From positions 1 to 64,000 of the forward strand of contig CBINDO010000010.1 of NCBI GenBank assembly GCA_966249405.1: a stretch of 64,000 nucleotides of DNA, in the 5' to 3' direction. A model generated the notes under the pieces. It ran no database searches. It saw only the letters and a list, made by a program, of their open reading frames with translations, and was not told the DNA's origin. This stretch comes from SZUA-265 sp966249405 (GTDB lineage Bacteria; Myxococcota_A; Polyangia; Polyangiales; Polyangiaceae). Both the position numbers and the translations under genes were made by a program. Shown here in pieces: positions 9,140 to 18,150 of the stretch (its first letter is position 1; each line of letters begins with the position of its first letter).

Positions 9140-10561
9140 TCAGAAGTCTCGAACCAGTGTCGTGTGGATCGTGCCCAGCCCCTGGATCGGGTTGGGCACC
9201 GGGGTTAACGCATTGGTGGCCTTGTCGAACCGCAAGGTGAGGAGCTGCCCGTTCTCGTTCCCCATCAGCAGATACTGACCGTCCGCGCTGCGGTCGAACG
9301 CGCGCACTACGCCGCCCAAGTCCGCGGTGACGCCAGAGGCATCCAACTTGCCGTCGGCTGCGACGTCGAAGTGGTAAACGAGCTTGGCGTTGCGGTCGAT
9401 GGCGAACACGTCGTTGCCGTCTGGAGACACTTTGACGTCGCTACCCCAGCGCTTACCGTTTTGCTCGACGCCGATCTGCTCGGTGTCGAGCACAGCGCCC
9501 ATCCCGCTGTCCGTGGTGAACTCGAAGGTGCGGAGCTCCGCCGTCAACTCCGACAACACGTACAACACGGGTTTGGTGGGGTGATAGGCAAAGTGACGCG
9601 GCCCACCCGCCACGGGCACGGTCGCCGTCGAAGCCGCGGCGAGGGTATCTCCGCTACGTCGGTATTGCGCGATGTGATTGCTGCCCAAACAGGGCACCAG
9701 TACCCAGCCACCGCTCGCAAACTCCTGCGCCGAATGCACCTTCTGGCCCGCTGGGAACCCGCTTGGCGCCGAAAAGTCACCGCCGTCGACGGTGAGGTAG
9801 GAAAGCGTGTTCTCGTTGTAGTGCGCGACGTAGACGTGGGTTTCGTCGGGCGCTACCCCGACGTACGTCCCGCCGCCCAGCGTCTCACCGCGACCGCGCT
9901 CGGTGAAGCTGCCGTCTTCCGGCGAGAACTCGAACAGCACGATACCTTGGTTGTACACCGCGAAGAGCTGACGGGAACCGGGCACGTTGGCGATGAAAAC
10001 GTCGCCCCCGTTGGAACCCAACATCTGGTCGCCCTTTTCCGTGAGCTCACCGCTCGCGGGGTCCATTTGGAAGGCGTGGAGCTGACCGTTGGTCGACGCG
10101 GTGAAGACCCACGGTTGCCCTGCAGGCTCGACTGGTTCCGACTGGCTGTCGCCGGCAGCGCTCGTCTCGCTCCCGGCACTGGTGGCGTCTGGCGCCGAGC
10201 CGTTGGGACTGGGCTCGGACGTCACTGGCTCAGAAGTGGCCTCTTGCTGCGACGTGGTCTCGGTCGGCTCAGCCGTCGTGGAGGGACTCGTGACGGAGGT
10301 CGAAGTTGTCGTCTCACCGGTCTGAGAGGTCGTGACGGGTGCCGAGGTCGTGGTGTTCGACGGTACGGTTGAAGGCCCCGACGTTTGGCTGGAGTCCGCC
10401 GTGGTGACGGGCGGGCTAGACTCGCCGTTCGAACACCCAATCAACGCTGCCGATGCACAGATGGCGACGAACGGGTGGCGCTGCAGTGGTGACCACGCTC
10501 GTAGGGAGCTCGGTGTCGCGCCGTGCTTGCGCGGCGAGTGAAACGCGGGACGAGATGCCAT
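9140..10561 (-). CDS. Lactonase-family beta-propeller lipoprotein
   Basis: The ATG at 10561 is chosen over a TTG 51 bases upstream. The 473-residue product has a basic N-terminus, a hydrophobic stretch and a lipobox ALIGCS. A Ser/Thr/Pro-rich linker of about 90 residues follows. The C-terminal 330 residues form a repeated propeller pattern with GPRHFAYHPTKPVLYVLSEL, a hallmark of the lactonase family related to 6-phosphogluconolactonase (PF10282). It ends five bases from the stop of the convergent esterase gene. True 6-phosphogluconolactonases are cytoplasmic, so a lipid-anchored, linker-bearing version probably acts on another substrate or serves as a binding scaffold. The fold is secure; the substrate is unknown. 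Confidence 0.85.
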   Translation of the reverse strand: MASRPAFHSPRKHGATPSSLRAWSPLQRHPFVAICASAALIGCSNGESSPPVTTADSSQTSGPSTVPSNTTTSAPVTTSQTGETTTSTSVTSPSTTAEPTETTSQQEATSEPVTSEPSPNGSAPDATSAGSETSAAGDSQSEPVEPAGQPWVFTASTNGQLHAFQMDPASGELTEKGDQMLGSNGGDVFIANVPGSRQLFAVYNQGIVLFEFSPEDGSFTERGRGETLGGGTYVGVAPDETHVYVAHYNENTLSYLTVDGGDFSAPSGFPAGQKVHSAQEFASGGWVLVPCLGSNHIAQYRRSGDTLAAASTATVPVAGGPRHFAYHPTKPVLYVLSELTAELRTFEFTTDSGMGAVLDTEQIGVEQNGKRWGSDVKVSPDGNDVFAIDRNAKLVYHFDVAADGKLDASGVTADLGGVVRAFDRSADGQYLLMGNENGQLLTLRFDKATNALTPVPNPIQGLGTIHTTLVRDF

Positions 10562-10717
10562 GAAGTCCGTGTAGCGGGCCCGGCTGAAGGAGCTCAAGCG
10601 CGCTGGATGCAATTACTTCGCTGCGCGAAAAACGCAGTCCCCCCGCCACCCTGGCGCCGAACTCCACGCGGACGTGGGATCCAACGCGTCACCGTGGCGA
10701 GCAAACGGCGCAATGGC

Positions 10718-12487
10718 TCACAAACACTCGGGGCGGAACTTCTTGATCCCCGCGGCATCGAAGTAGAAGGGATTGGTGCAGTCCGGCCCCTTCGGCGCGG
10801 GAGCAGGGCTGGGTTCGGGTGCAACCGCCGGAGCTGGGCCGGGCACGGGATCGGGAGCGCGACGACCCCCGCCCCAACGAGCGCGTGGGATGCCGGGGTT
10901 GGGCGAACCGGTGTCCACGGGCTCTGCCGTCGCTGCGGGTGTCGCAGACTGCAGGGAGATGGCTAACTCCATGTCTCCGTTCACCTGCAGCTCACGCTCC
11001 TCGGGCAGGAACCCCGCAGCCGTGACCTTGAGCTTGTACGGCTCCGGGCGGATCTCCAGTGCCAACGCCGCGATGCCTACCGGGAGCGATCGTCCGTCGA
11101 GCTCCAGCTGCGCATCCGCGGGCTCGATCTTCAATCGCAAGTTACCCTTGGCGACGGCTGGCGCGGTGGGAGTGGGTGCCGGCGCGGGCTGAGTAGATGG
11201 CAGCGTAGTACTAGCCGACGACGTGGACTCCTTGTTCAAGACCATGTAGCCGAGCACGCCCACCCCCGCCGCCAGGGCCAGAGCGACGCCGATGAGCGCC
11301 TTGGGCAAGCCGCCTTGCATCGACGCACTCGTCTGCGTCCCAGTGCCCGTGAAGTCGGCGCGCGGCGACATACTGACGCGGCGCAACTCCTGCTGAATGA
11401 GCTCGTAGCCGCTGGGCGTGATTGTGTCCGAGTTCGCGAGCTCCGAGAGCTGAGATTCGATGTGCACCGTCAGCTCGGCGCGGATGTCACCGAACAACTT
11501 GGAGATGAACTCGCCGACGTCGCGGCGCTTGACGTTCAACCCTTCGTGCTCGACGTACCGCTCGAGGTCGAGCTGCAGTGCGCGCGCCGTAGGATAACGC
11601 TGATCGGCCTCGATCGCGAGCGCCTTCATCGTGATGCGCGCCAACTCCTCCGTGCAATCGGGATTGACCGTGCGCGGATTCGGGATCTCTCCGGCCAACA
11701 CCTTCTTGACGATCTGGATGTCGGTGAGGTCCTTCCACAACTTTTGACCGGTTACACCTGCCCAAAGGATACAGCCGACGGAGAATACGTCCGCGCGCGC
11801 GTCGATCATGGCACCGGACATTTGCTCCGGCGCCATGTATGCGATCTTGCCTTTGATGACGCCGGTGGTGGTCTGGCTCGAGCTGGTCGCGGCCTTCGCG
11901 ATGCCGAAGTCGAGCACCTTGACTTGACCGTCGTAGGTGACGAAGACGTTCTGCGGTGAGACATCGCGATGCACCAACCGCAACGGCTCACCCTCGTAGG
12001 ACTTGAGCTCGTGGGCGTAGTGCAAGCCTTCGAGCAAGCCGATCATGATGTACCGGAACATGCCTTCGGACAGCTGCCGGTCCACGCCCTGCGCCAACCG
12101 CAAGATTCGAGACAGCGGCTGACCTTCGAGATGCTCCATCACGATCACGTGACGATCCGCCTCGGTGCCAACCTCGTACGTTTGAACTACGTTGGGGTGG
12201 TTGAGTTGCGCAGCAAGTCGGGCCTCGTCCAAGAACATGCGCAAGGCACCCGGCTCCTCCGCAATTTCCTGACGGAGTGCCTTGAGTACGACTAACTTGC
12301 TGACCCCACCTGCGCTCCGGGACAGCGCCAAGTAAACGTTCGCCATACCGCCGCGGCCGAGCTCCGACACGATGCGGTATTTGCCCACCCGACGGCGCGC
12401 TGGACTCTTGCCCAAGCCACCAGCGGTAGTGCTGCTGGTCTCGCCATCGGTTAGCTCCTGAATCTCGACTTCTGCGGGCTTGCTCAT
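10718..12487 (-). CDS. Membrane Ser/Thr protein kinase with PEGA-like C-terminal domain
   Basis: This is a 589-residue Hanks-type kinase. The Gly-rich loop is LGRGGMANVY (residues 43-52), the ATP-binding lysine is Lys69, the catalytic loop is HRDVSPQN (from His173) and DFG is at 193-195. The activation segment runs to MAPEQM. A transmembrane helix (about residue 390-410) follows the cytoplasmic kinase and juxtamembrane region. The extracytoplasmic part has a Pro/Ala-rich linker, a PEGA-like domain (LKIEPADAQLELDG onward) and a short tail with NPFYFDAAGIKKFRPECL that contains two cysteines. Such kinases are abundant in myxobacteria. The substrate is unknown. A 379-bp upstream region separates it from the GH5 gene. 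Confidence 0.93.
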   Translation of the reverse strand: MSKPAEVEIQELTDGETSSTTAGGLGKSPARRRVGKYRIVSELGRGGMANVYLALSRSAGGVSKLVVLKALRQEIAEEPGALRMFLDEARLAAQLNHPNVVQTYEVGTEADRHVIVMEHLEGQPLSRILRLAQGVDRQLSEGMFRYIMIGLLEGLHYAHELKSYEGEPLRLVHRDVSPQNVFVTYDGQVKVLDFGIAKAATSSSQTTTGVIKGKIAYMAPEQMSGAMIDARADVFSVGCILWAGVTGQKLWKDLTDIQIVKKVLAGEIPNPRTVNPDCTEELARITMKALAIEADQRYPTARALQLDLERYVEHEGLNVKRRDVGEFISKLFGDIRAELTVHIESQLSELANSDTITPSGYELIQQELRRVSMSPRADFTGTGTQTSASMQGGLPKALIGVALALAAGVGVLGYMVLNKESTSSASTTLPSTQPAPAPTPTAPAVAKGNLRLKIEPADAQLELDGRSLPVGIAALALEIRPEPYKLKVTAAGFLPEERELQVNGDMELAISLQSATPAATAEPVDTGSPNPGIPRARWGGGRRAPDPVPGPAPAVAPEPSPAPAPKGPDCTNPFYFDAAGIKKFRPECL

Positions 12488-12866
12488 GAGGATTCCGGCT
12501 CTCGCCTTCTCGGTGGGTTGCCTAGAGGTCTTGCCCCCCTACGGGTCCTGTAGCTCGGCACTATTGCCCAATAAACGCAGCGAGACAACCGGCTCTTAGA
12601 ATACCTCCAAATAGGACGGCAATCCCTCTGAATTGGGTAGGCTCGACGTCGATTTTTTCCGAGCCATGCACGTCAAATGGCCGGTTTTCCGCTCCCCCAC
12701 ATGTGCGCACAAGCGCCGCCAGGTTACCCACTTATTGAAACCGTTTCACTCACTACGGATCGCGCCTAACGCAATTGGGGTGCCGCACATGGCCCACCGA
12801 ACCACCCCCTCTCGCGGGTAATCAGAGGCTCACGCGTTTACTTAACCCAAACACATCGGACACGGC
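12488..12866. other. Intergenic region upstream of the kinase gene
   Basis: This 379-bp stretch is somewhat richer in A/T than its surroundings and lies between the 3' end of the GH5 gene and the start of the kinase gene, both on the minus strand. A 62-codon plus-strand frame inside it has no coding character. It most likely holds the kinase promoter and leader and the GH5 3' untranslated region. I could not place promoter boxes or a convincing terminator. Confidence 0.5.
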
Positions 12867-14273
12867 TCAATCGAAGCAGGTGCAGGGCGTGCCCGTCTGC
12901 TTCAGTCCATTCTCACCATTGATCAAGCGCTCGCCCCAAGGGGTGAGACTGCTGGCATCGAAGCTGTTCGTGATGTCCAGGGTTTCCAGGCCGCCGCTGT
13001 TTCCCGACCAGGACCAGCCCAAGTACCCCACGCCGTGCTGCTCACAAAGCGCCATGATCGAGTCTTCGTCGACGTTGCCACTGTCGCCGTGGTCCGAAGC
13101 AAACTCGCCGACTAGCAACGGCAATCCCTTGCTGAGGAATCGGTCGAAGTACGCCCGGACGACATCGGCGCTGCCATAAACGTCGTACATGTGCACGGAG
13201 AACACCGTGTTGTGATCGGGGTCCGCGTCGTAAACGACCTGCGCATCGCACGTCATGGTCTGGCTGCTATTTTTTCCATCGCGCATGCAATTGTCCCAAT
13301 CTTGCCCCCAGTTGGGCGCGTCCACGATGAAGGTATGCTCGATGCCGGCGGCTCGGAGCTCTGCGACGGCCATCGAGTGGAACGCTTCCCACTCGTCCGA
13401 CGTGTTGTTGCCGAACGGCTCGTTGGCGATGTTCACGATGACGTACGCCTCTTGACCGTTGATGGCGTTCAAAATCTCTGCGCTCTTCCAATATTCGAGC
13501 ATCTTCTCCGGATGCGGCGCCGCTTCGCTTTCGCCGTAACCCGTCGCGTCGTGTACCTCCAACACGGCAACCAACTTGTTGGCCTTTGCCGCGGAGATGA
13601 TGGCGGTCAACTCGGTCCCGCTGGTTTTGGTCCACTGGTCACCAGTCGCCAGCACCACGCGCACCGTGTTTGCGCCCGTGGCGGCGATCGCCTGAAACTG
13701 CTGCTGCGTATCGTGCTGCCTGTGAAACCACGCGTACGGATAGTTCACCCCACGCATGATGAACTCCACGCCCTCGCTGTCGTACAAGATGCCGTCACGC
13801 GTCGTGAAACCGTTCCCAGCCGGTGGTGCGGGCGGTTCGGACGTCTCACCGGAGTCCGAACTGGAATCGCTTTCTGGCGCGGTCGAAACGGTGGGCTCGG
13901 AGCTCGAGTCGCTCGGAGTGGACGGCGGCGGCGGTGGTACGGGCACGGGGTTGGGATTGACTGGCACGGTGGTCGTCGGGACCGCAGGCGGAGGCAGGGG
14001 CGTCGTCGGGACCGCCGACGGACTCGGGGCCACGGCGGGGTTGGTCGGGCTCCCTTGGGGCAGCGTGCCGACCGGGGTCGTGGGTGGCGCCGGCGGGGTC
14101 GTGCCCGTCGTGGTCACGGAGGGAGACGTCTCTCCAGTCGTACTTGGCTCCCCCGAGCCGCAGGCCGTAGTCACCGTCAGCAGCAGCGCTGGCGGCACCC
14201 AGGCCATGCGGCAGCGCCACGTGGTGTTAGAGAAGGTGGGGACTGCGGACGGCAAGTAGTGAGGCAACGGCAT
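12867..14273 (-). CDS. Glycoside hydrolase family 5 (mannanase-like, GH5_8 type) lipoprotein
   Basis: The ATG at 14273 is taken because it supplies a basic N-region before the hydrophobic segment and has an AAAGG just upstream; an inner ATG at 14207 is possible. The lipid-anchor motif is TVTTACGS. A Pro/Thr/Ser-rich linker of about 100 residues leads to a TIM-barrel with FIMRGVNYPYAWF, the acid/base glutamate in VNIANEPFG, and the nucleophile glutamate in LLVGEFASDH. The RGVN-P-AW pattern and 'NEPFGN' resemble bacterial beta-mannanases of subfamily 8, but the substrate is inferred. The total of 468 residues fits linker plus a single catalytic domain. It is presumably anchored at the surface, like the CE2 esterase 3.7 kb away. 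Confidence 0.88.
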   Translation of the reverse strand: MPLPHYLPSAVPTFSNTTWRCRMAWVPPALLLTVTTACGSGEPSTTGETSPSVTTTGTTPPAPPTTPVGTLPQGSPTNPAVAPSPSAVPTTPLPPPAVPTTTVPVNPNPVPVPPPPPSTPSDSSSEPTVSTAPESDSSSDSGETSEPPAPPAGNGFTTRDGILYDSEGVEFIMRGVNYPYAWFHRQHDTQQQFQAIAATGANTVRVVLATGDQWTKTSGTELTAIISAAKANKLVAVLEVHDATGYGESEAAPHPEKMLEYWKSAEILNAINGQEAYVIVNIANEPFGNNTSDEWEAFHSMAVAELRAAGIEHTFIVDAPNWGQDWDNCMRDGKNSSQTMTCDAQVVYDADPDHNTVFSVHMYDVYGSADVVRAYFDRFLSKGLPLLVGEFASDHGDSGNVDEDSIMALCEQHGVGYLGWSWSGNSGGLETLDITNSFDASSLTPWGERLINGENGLKQTGTPCTCFD

Positions 14274-14617
14274 GACCTTTGGCGAAGAGCTTAAAGCCCT
14301 GGTTCGCAGCCTTACACCCGTCCGTTTTGTCACCGGCAGACGCCCTTCCGACGAGGTCATCATTTCTCAGCAGCCCTGTCGGGGTGGGTCTTCGAGCATC
14401 GTCATGAAAGCTCGGCGCCGTGTCTATTCGAACACCGACGTCTCGGGGCGATGCTGGCCGGTCGGAGCCAGGTCGCTGTACCGTCTTCAGATTAACGGCC
14501 CTGCGACGCTCACCTCGCCCGAATCGCAAGGGGCGCCGTCGCACGTCGATGGTCGATAAAACCCGTGCAGGATTTTGCGCCTCCACGTCCGTCCTGCGCT
14601 TCGGCTAGAGTCGCGCA
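14274..14617. other. Divergent intergenic region
   Basis: This 344-bp region separates the divergently read GH5 gene and the DUF6502-like gene. It presumably holds both promoters. Short frames on either strand lack coding features. No repeat, RNA gene or clear dyad was recognised. Confidence 0.45.
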
Positions 14618-15178
14618 GTGCACATCCAGTTCTTGGTCGACGACATAGTCAGGCAAACCACCGTGCTGATCTGTCAACTCGCGACAGCGCTTCGAGCGCC
14701 GCCCCCACCATCGAGTCGCTGCGTGAGCAACTGCGCACGAGCCCCGCGGAGCTGGCCTCTGTCGGTCGAAGAACTAACTGCGGAAGGCAAACTGCACGTC
14801 CGCGACGGAGTCCTGCACCCGCGTCGGTACGAAGTGCCGGTCGGCGCCGAACAAGGCTGGGAGACGGCCATCTGCGATCACTATCGTGCCGCCAGCACGA
14901 TCGCCGCCAAAGTAGCCGCGCCCCGTAGCTCTCGCGACGACGTCACCGGCGGCGCTACGTTGAGCTTTGGTGTTCACCGAGGGCATCCACACGCCACGGA
15001 GGTCTACCGACTCTTGAACGACACCCGCCAACGGGCCAACGCGCTCTGGTCTCAAGTGGTTGCCTACAACCAACAACATCCGCTACCTCCGGAAGGTGAC
15101 CAGGTCACGTTCTACTGCGGTCAACACGCGGTGGCGTACGAACAGACGACGGGACGGGACTCGGAGACAGCGGAGTGA
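14618..15178 (+). CDS. DUF6502-like protein, shortened and probably frame-disrupted
   Basis: The 186-codon frame starts at GTG 14618. Its first 24 residues (FLVDDIVRQTTVLICQLAT) and its part from about residue 50 on (LSVEELTAEGKLHVRDGVLH, then YEVPVGAEQGWETAICDHY) look like two ends of a family I know as DUF6502. The short segment between them is low-quality in this frame, but the neighbouring +1 frame there reads PTIESLREQLRTSPAEL, which fits a continuous helix. This suggests two compensating frameshifts near 14685 and 14760 plus loss of the usual middle domain. It may still be translated. Function is unknown. The family assignment is from memory and needs an alignment. Confidence 0.5.
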   Translation: MHIQFLVDDIVRQTTVLICQLATALRAPPPPSSRCVSNCARAPRSWPLSVEELTAEGKLHVRDGVLHPRRYEVPVGAEQGWETAICDHYRAASTIAAKVAAPRSSRDDVTGGATLSFGVHRGHPHATEVYRLLNDTRQRANALWSQVVAYNQQHPLPPEGDQVTFYCGQHAVAYEQTTGRDSETAE

Positions 15179-15186
15179 AAGGTGAA

Positions 15187-16254
15187 ATGCGACGAACGAG
15201 CGGGTTATGTCAGTTGGTGTTGCTCGCGTGCGCTCTGATGTTCGAGGCCGTTTCCTGTGGTGGCATCGTTTTTGGGACCGGGACGAACACGAACTTCCTC
15301 GACGCGTGCAACACCGACGCCGAGTGCGGCGGTGAGGACGCTTGCCGCTGCGGCATCTGCACCGTCAGCTGCAAGGAGGACCGAGACTGCCTACGAGGCC
15401 GAGTATCGGGAGTGTGTGTCTCACGCGACGTGTGCGGAGCGACGCCGGTCTGCCTCTCGGAGACTGCGTTCCAGCGTTTGGACCGTCCAGCACTGGAGAC
15501 CGAAGGTGGTGCCAGCGCCGACGTTGGCTCGACGGAAGTCGAAGGTGCCACGCGTTCGTCGCTCGTCGATGGCGGCGCGCGGTTGCTCAGCGCTTGCGCT
15601 GCAACGGCTGACGACTACGGAGACCAGGCTCTCAGCAACGATGAAACGGCGTTTCCAGCAGTCCGCTCAATCTTCACGGACGGTGATACGACAACCACCA
15701 TCTGCCTCGACAACGTGAAGGTCGCGCGCACGTTGTGCGTAGAGGGCAACGGCACGGACGCGGGCGAACAGTTTCAAAACTGGGGCGCTGGCATAGGGCT
15801 GCAGCTCGACGTGCAACCGAACGACGCGGGTGACGCCGTGGACGCCTGGAACGCTACTGCTCTTGGTATCGAGGCCGTTCGCTTCACCATCACGAACCTG
15901 AATGCGAGCCTGCTTCGCGTCGAGGTTGCGCAAGTCGCGGACCCTGCCATAGCGAGCCCTTACAACAACAACTACCCCGGGAATCCGTTCGTGTGGGGCG
16001 GTTCGGAACCCATTGGACTTCAAAGCGGTGTAACCACGGTCGAACTGGCCCAATTCACGATGACCTCGTGGGGAGAACAGGCACTGGAATACGGCTTGGG
16101 CAGACCGCTCGCCTCCACGCTGCTCGAGCCTGCCAAGCTGGGCACCCTCCAGTTTCGGATGATGAACGCACAAGGAGCACTGACTCAGGAGTACTCGTTC
16201 TGTCTCAGCAATCTCGAGTGGTTGGACGCGGACGGCAACGTGGTCTCGCTGTGA
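15187..16254 (+). CDS. Cys-rich lipoprotein with carbohydrate-binding-like C-terminal domain
   Basis: The ATG at 15187 is preferred to a GTG at 15175. The 355-residue product has a signal peptide ending in FEAVSCGG. The lipid anchor is followed by a short Cys-rich module of the 'C-D-EC-G-D-CRCG-C' type (residues 40-90) common in myxobacterial surface proteins. A low-complexity linker follows. The C-terminal 220 residues look beta-rich, with WGAGIGLQLDV and IEAVRFTITN blocks like a jelly-roll carbohydrate-binding module, though no family is firmly recognised. It lies eight bases after the DUF6502-like gene. A surface polysaccharide-binding role is an inference from the neighbouring hydrolases. 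Confidence 0.7.
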   Translation: MRRTSGLCQLVLLACALMFEAVSCGGIVFGTGTNTNFLDACNTDAECGGEDACRCGICTVSCKEDRDCLRGRVSGVCVSRDVCGATPVCLSETAFQRLDRPALETEGGASADVGSTEVEGATRSSLVDGGARLLSACAATADDYGDQALSNDETAFPAVRSIFTDGDTTTTICLDNVKVARTLCVEGNGTDAGEQFQNWGAGIGLQLDVQPNDAGDAVDAWNATALGIEAVRFTITNLNASLLRVEVAQVADPAIASPYNNNYPGNPFVWGGSEPIGLQSGVTTVELAQFTMTSWGEQALEYGLGRPLASTLLEPAKLGTLQFRMMNAQGALTQEYSFCLSNLEWLDADGNVVSL

Positions 16255-16319
16255 CCGGCGCGAGCGAACGGCGACTTGCCGCGTCGTTGAACAGCGTCGA
16301 AGCCCGCCCGAGGCGCCCG

Positions 16320-17150
16320 CTACCACTGTGCGAGTAGCGGGGCCAAGCTGTCCTCGGTGGCAAAGACCTCTACGACGTCCGGATGCTCGATGAGCAGGTC
16401 GATGACGCGTTCGGCGACCGCATGGGGTTCGTCTTTGGTTAACAACAGTGGCTCGAGTGACTCGCCGACGCGCTGCGGGTCCGCGCCAACACTGAGCTCC
16501 ACGAGACCTTTCGCCTGCAGGAGACCCAAAAGTTCGGGTCCACCGCCAACCGGCGCAGCGAGCTCTTGCGCGGCGACTTCGGCACCTTCCTCGTATTGGT
16601 CGTATTCGATCCACGGCGTGGTCCACGACTCCACGAGCCGGTCGAGTCGCGCCCCTAGGACGCGAACCGACACCCCGTAGAGCACTTCGTCGGCCCGCTC
16701 TATTGGAAAGCGCCAAGGCTCGTGAGTGCGCACCGCCGGCTCGGCTCGAAGGCTGGCAAGTCGAGTGACTACGTTGACTTCCTCGGCAAGTGGTGCACCG
16801 AGCTCGAGTTCGAGGCCTTCCGCGGCGCTGCCCTGCACGTGGCGCACGAGAAGCCCCCGCTCCCACACCCTCAGTTGAAATGCGGTCGACGCGCTGTCGT
16901 AGATCAAACACATCGCGCACTGCTCTTGGCTCAACTTCGCCCAACGGATGTCATCCATCCGTGCCCAAAGTTGGGGGTCCGAGATGGCGCAGTAGTTGCG
17001 GCCCATTCTCACACAGGGTCTGCCCGCGCTGCCAGCAATGGCTTCCTCAGTGGACCGATCGCCCCAATGATCCCTGCCGACCAGGCCGCCCGCCAGCAGC
17101 TCTTGGTGTTTTCTTCGACCTTTGAGAAGAACCAGACTGAAACCACTCAT
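16320..17150 (-). CDS. Hypothetical protein
   Basis: This 276-residue frame starts at ATG and has amino-acid usage typical of a real soluble protein (balanced charges, few runs, several aliphatic strands). No signal peptide, membrane segment or known motif was recognised. The N-terminal 30 residues are basic and irregular, so the true start may be further in (for example the Met of VRMGRNY at residue 49). The C-terminal half is acidic and alpha-helical in character. It is the last gene of a minus-strand run that includes Nudix, zinc-ribbon and higBA genes. I cannot assign a function. Confidence 0.55.
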   Translation of the reverse strand: MSGFSLVLLKGRRKHQELLAGGLVGRDHWGDRSTEEAIAGSAGRPCVRMGRNYCAISDPQLWARMDDIRWAKLSQEQCAMCLIYDSASTAFQLRVWERGLLVRHVQGSAAEGLELELGAPLAEEVNVVTRLASLRAEPAVRTHEPWRFPIERADEVLYGVSVRVLGARLDRLVESWTTPWIEYDQYEEGAEVAAQELAAPVGGGPELLGLLQAKGLVELSVGADPQRVGESLEPLLLTKDEPHAVAERVIDLLIEHPDVVEVFATEDSLAPLLAQW

Positions 17151-17355
17151 GATTCGCCTCGGACTTGTACATCATGACGGGCGTTCGAGGAAACCTCGTC
17201 AACGACGCCACGGCATACCGAAAACATCGCGTCTCCGCCAGACCACTCGCTCATGTCTACTGGTGCGGTCGTTTCTTCGCGAACCTCGCCAAGGGCAGCG
17301 GGTGCGAGGCGTGCAGAAGGCAGGTGCCGGTGGGTAGTTTGGCTTCTGGTAAGGC

Positions 17356-17784
17356 CTACCCCCTGTCCAGCTCTTGCAGCATATCCCCCTGGTTTGCCGT
17401 GAGGGGTGGAATCTCATGTCGGGAGACCCATCGAAAGTGAAAGCGTATGGGCGGGCCGCCGGTGCTGGGAGCGTGTTCCCAATGCTCCCAGGTCTCGCGT
17501 TCTCGCCTGAGAGCAGTTAGGTGAAAGAAGTGGCGCAGTTGATGTTTGCCAGACGCGGCGATGTGGTGCCTTGAGCCCAAGTATCGAACGACTTCGAGCT
17601 GTGGTAACCCGGTCTCCTCGAGTGCTTCTCGTAGAACACCTTGCACCGGTGCCTCGTCAGGCTCAAGGGTGCCACCAGGCACTTGCGTCCCAACTTCGGG
17701 GAAATCCGGTTCCTCGAAGACCAGGATGTCGTCTCCGTGAGTGATATAAGCAATGACTTTCTGGACTACGTTCAATGAGGACAT
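17356..17784 (-). CDS. Nudix hydrolase
   Basis: This 142-residue protein carries a complete Nudix box, G-x5-E-x7-REALEETGL, at about residues 37-60 (GGTLEPDEAP, then VLREALEETGL). Nudix enzymes hydrolyse nucleoside diphosphates linked to other groups using the box glutamates to bind metal. The length is that of a single minimal domain. The preceding residues IAYITHGDDILVFEEPDF fit the N-terminal strand of the fold. The substrate cannot be told from the sequence. It lies in a run of small genes that may be an accessory island. Confidence 0.9.
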   Translation of the reverse strand: MSSLNVVQKVIAYITHGDDILVFEEPDFPEVGTQVPGGTLEPDEAPVQGVLREALEETGLPQLEVVRYLGSRHHIAASGKHQLRHFFHLTALRRERETWEHWEHAPSTGGPPIRFHFRWVSRHEIPPLTANQGDMLQELDRG

Positions 17785-17827
17785 GTTCGTGGTCGGTCCA
17801 ACGGCTTGGCCATAACCAGACGCTTCG

Positions 17828-18094
17828 CTACGGCCGTCGCGCTTTCAGCTTTTCGAGTTCGCTCTGAAGTTCCCGCGTGGTTCGGTCTCGATCGGGGTTG
17901 AGCGGTCGGTTCAAGAGCTCGCCGATCTGTCGTTCTAGCGCGTGTACACGACGAACCAGAGTTGCCTGCTCGGACAGGTAACGACAGTTGGATTCGGATT
18001 TCAACTGCAATTCGAGAGCTCTCCAGGCTTTGGTCGCTTTGGTGTCCCCAGGGCGAACCTTGTACGAGGCCCGTTGCGAACGGCGGCCGGTCAT
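17828..18094 (-). CDS. Small hypothetical coiled-coil protein
   Basis: The ATG at 18094 gives 88 residues and avoids the overlap with the zinc-ribbon gene that an upstream start at 18181 would cause. The N-terminus is basic (TGRRSQRASYKVRPGDTKAT). The rest is helical, with heptad-like leucines between a 'LEQQIGELLNR'-like stretch and the C-terminus. No family is recognised. It lies 43 bp upstream of the Nudix gene on the same strand. Confidence 0.5.
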   Translation of the reverse strand: MTGRRSQRASYKVRPGDTKATKAWRALELQLKSESNCRYLSEQATLVRRVHALERQIGELLNRPLNPDRDRTTRELQSELEKLKARRP

Positions 18095-18150
18095 GGCGGC
18101 TCCGGTAGCTGTCTGCCGAACTGCAGCTGAAGCCGGGAGGGCAAGTTGCC

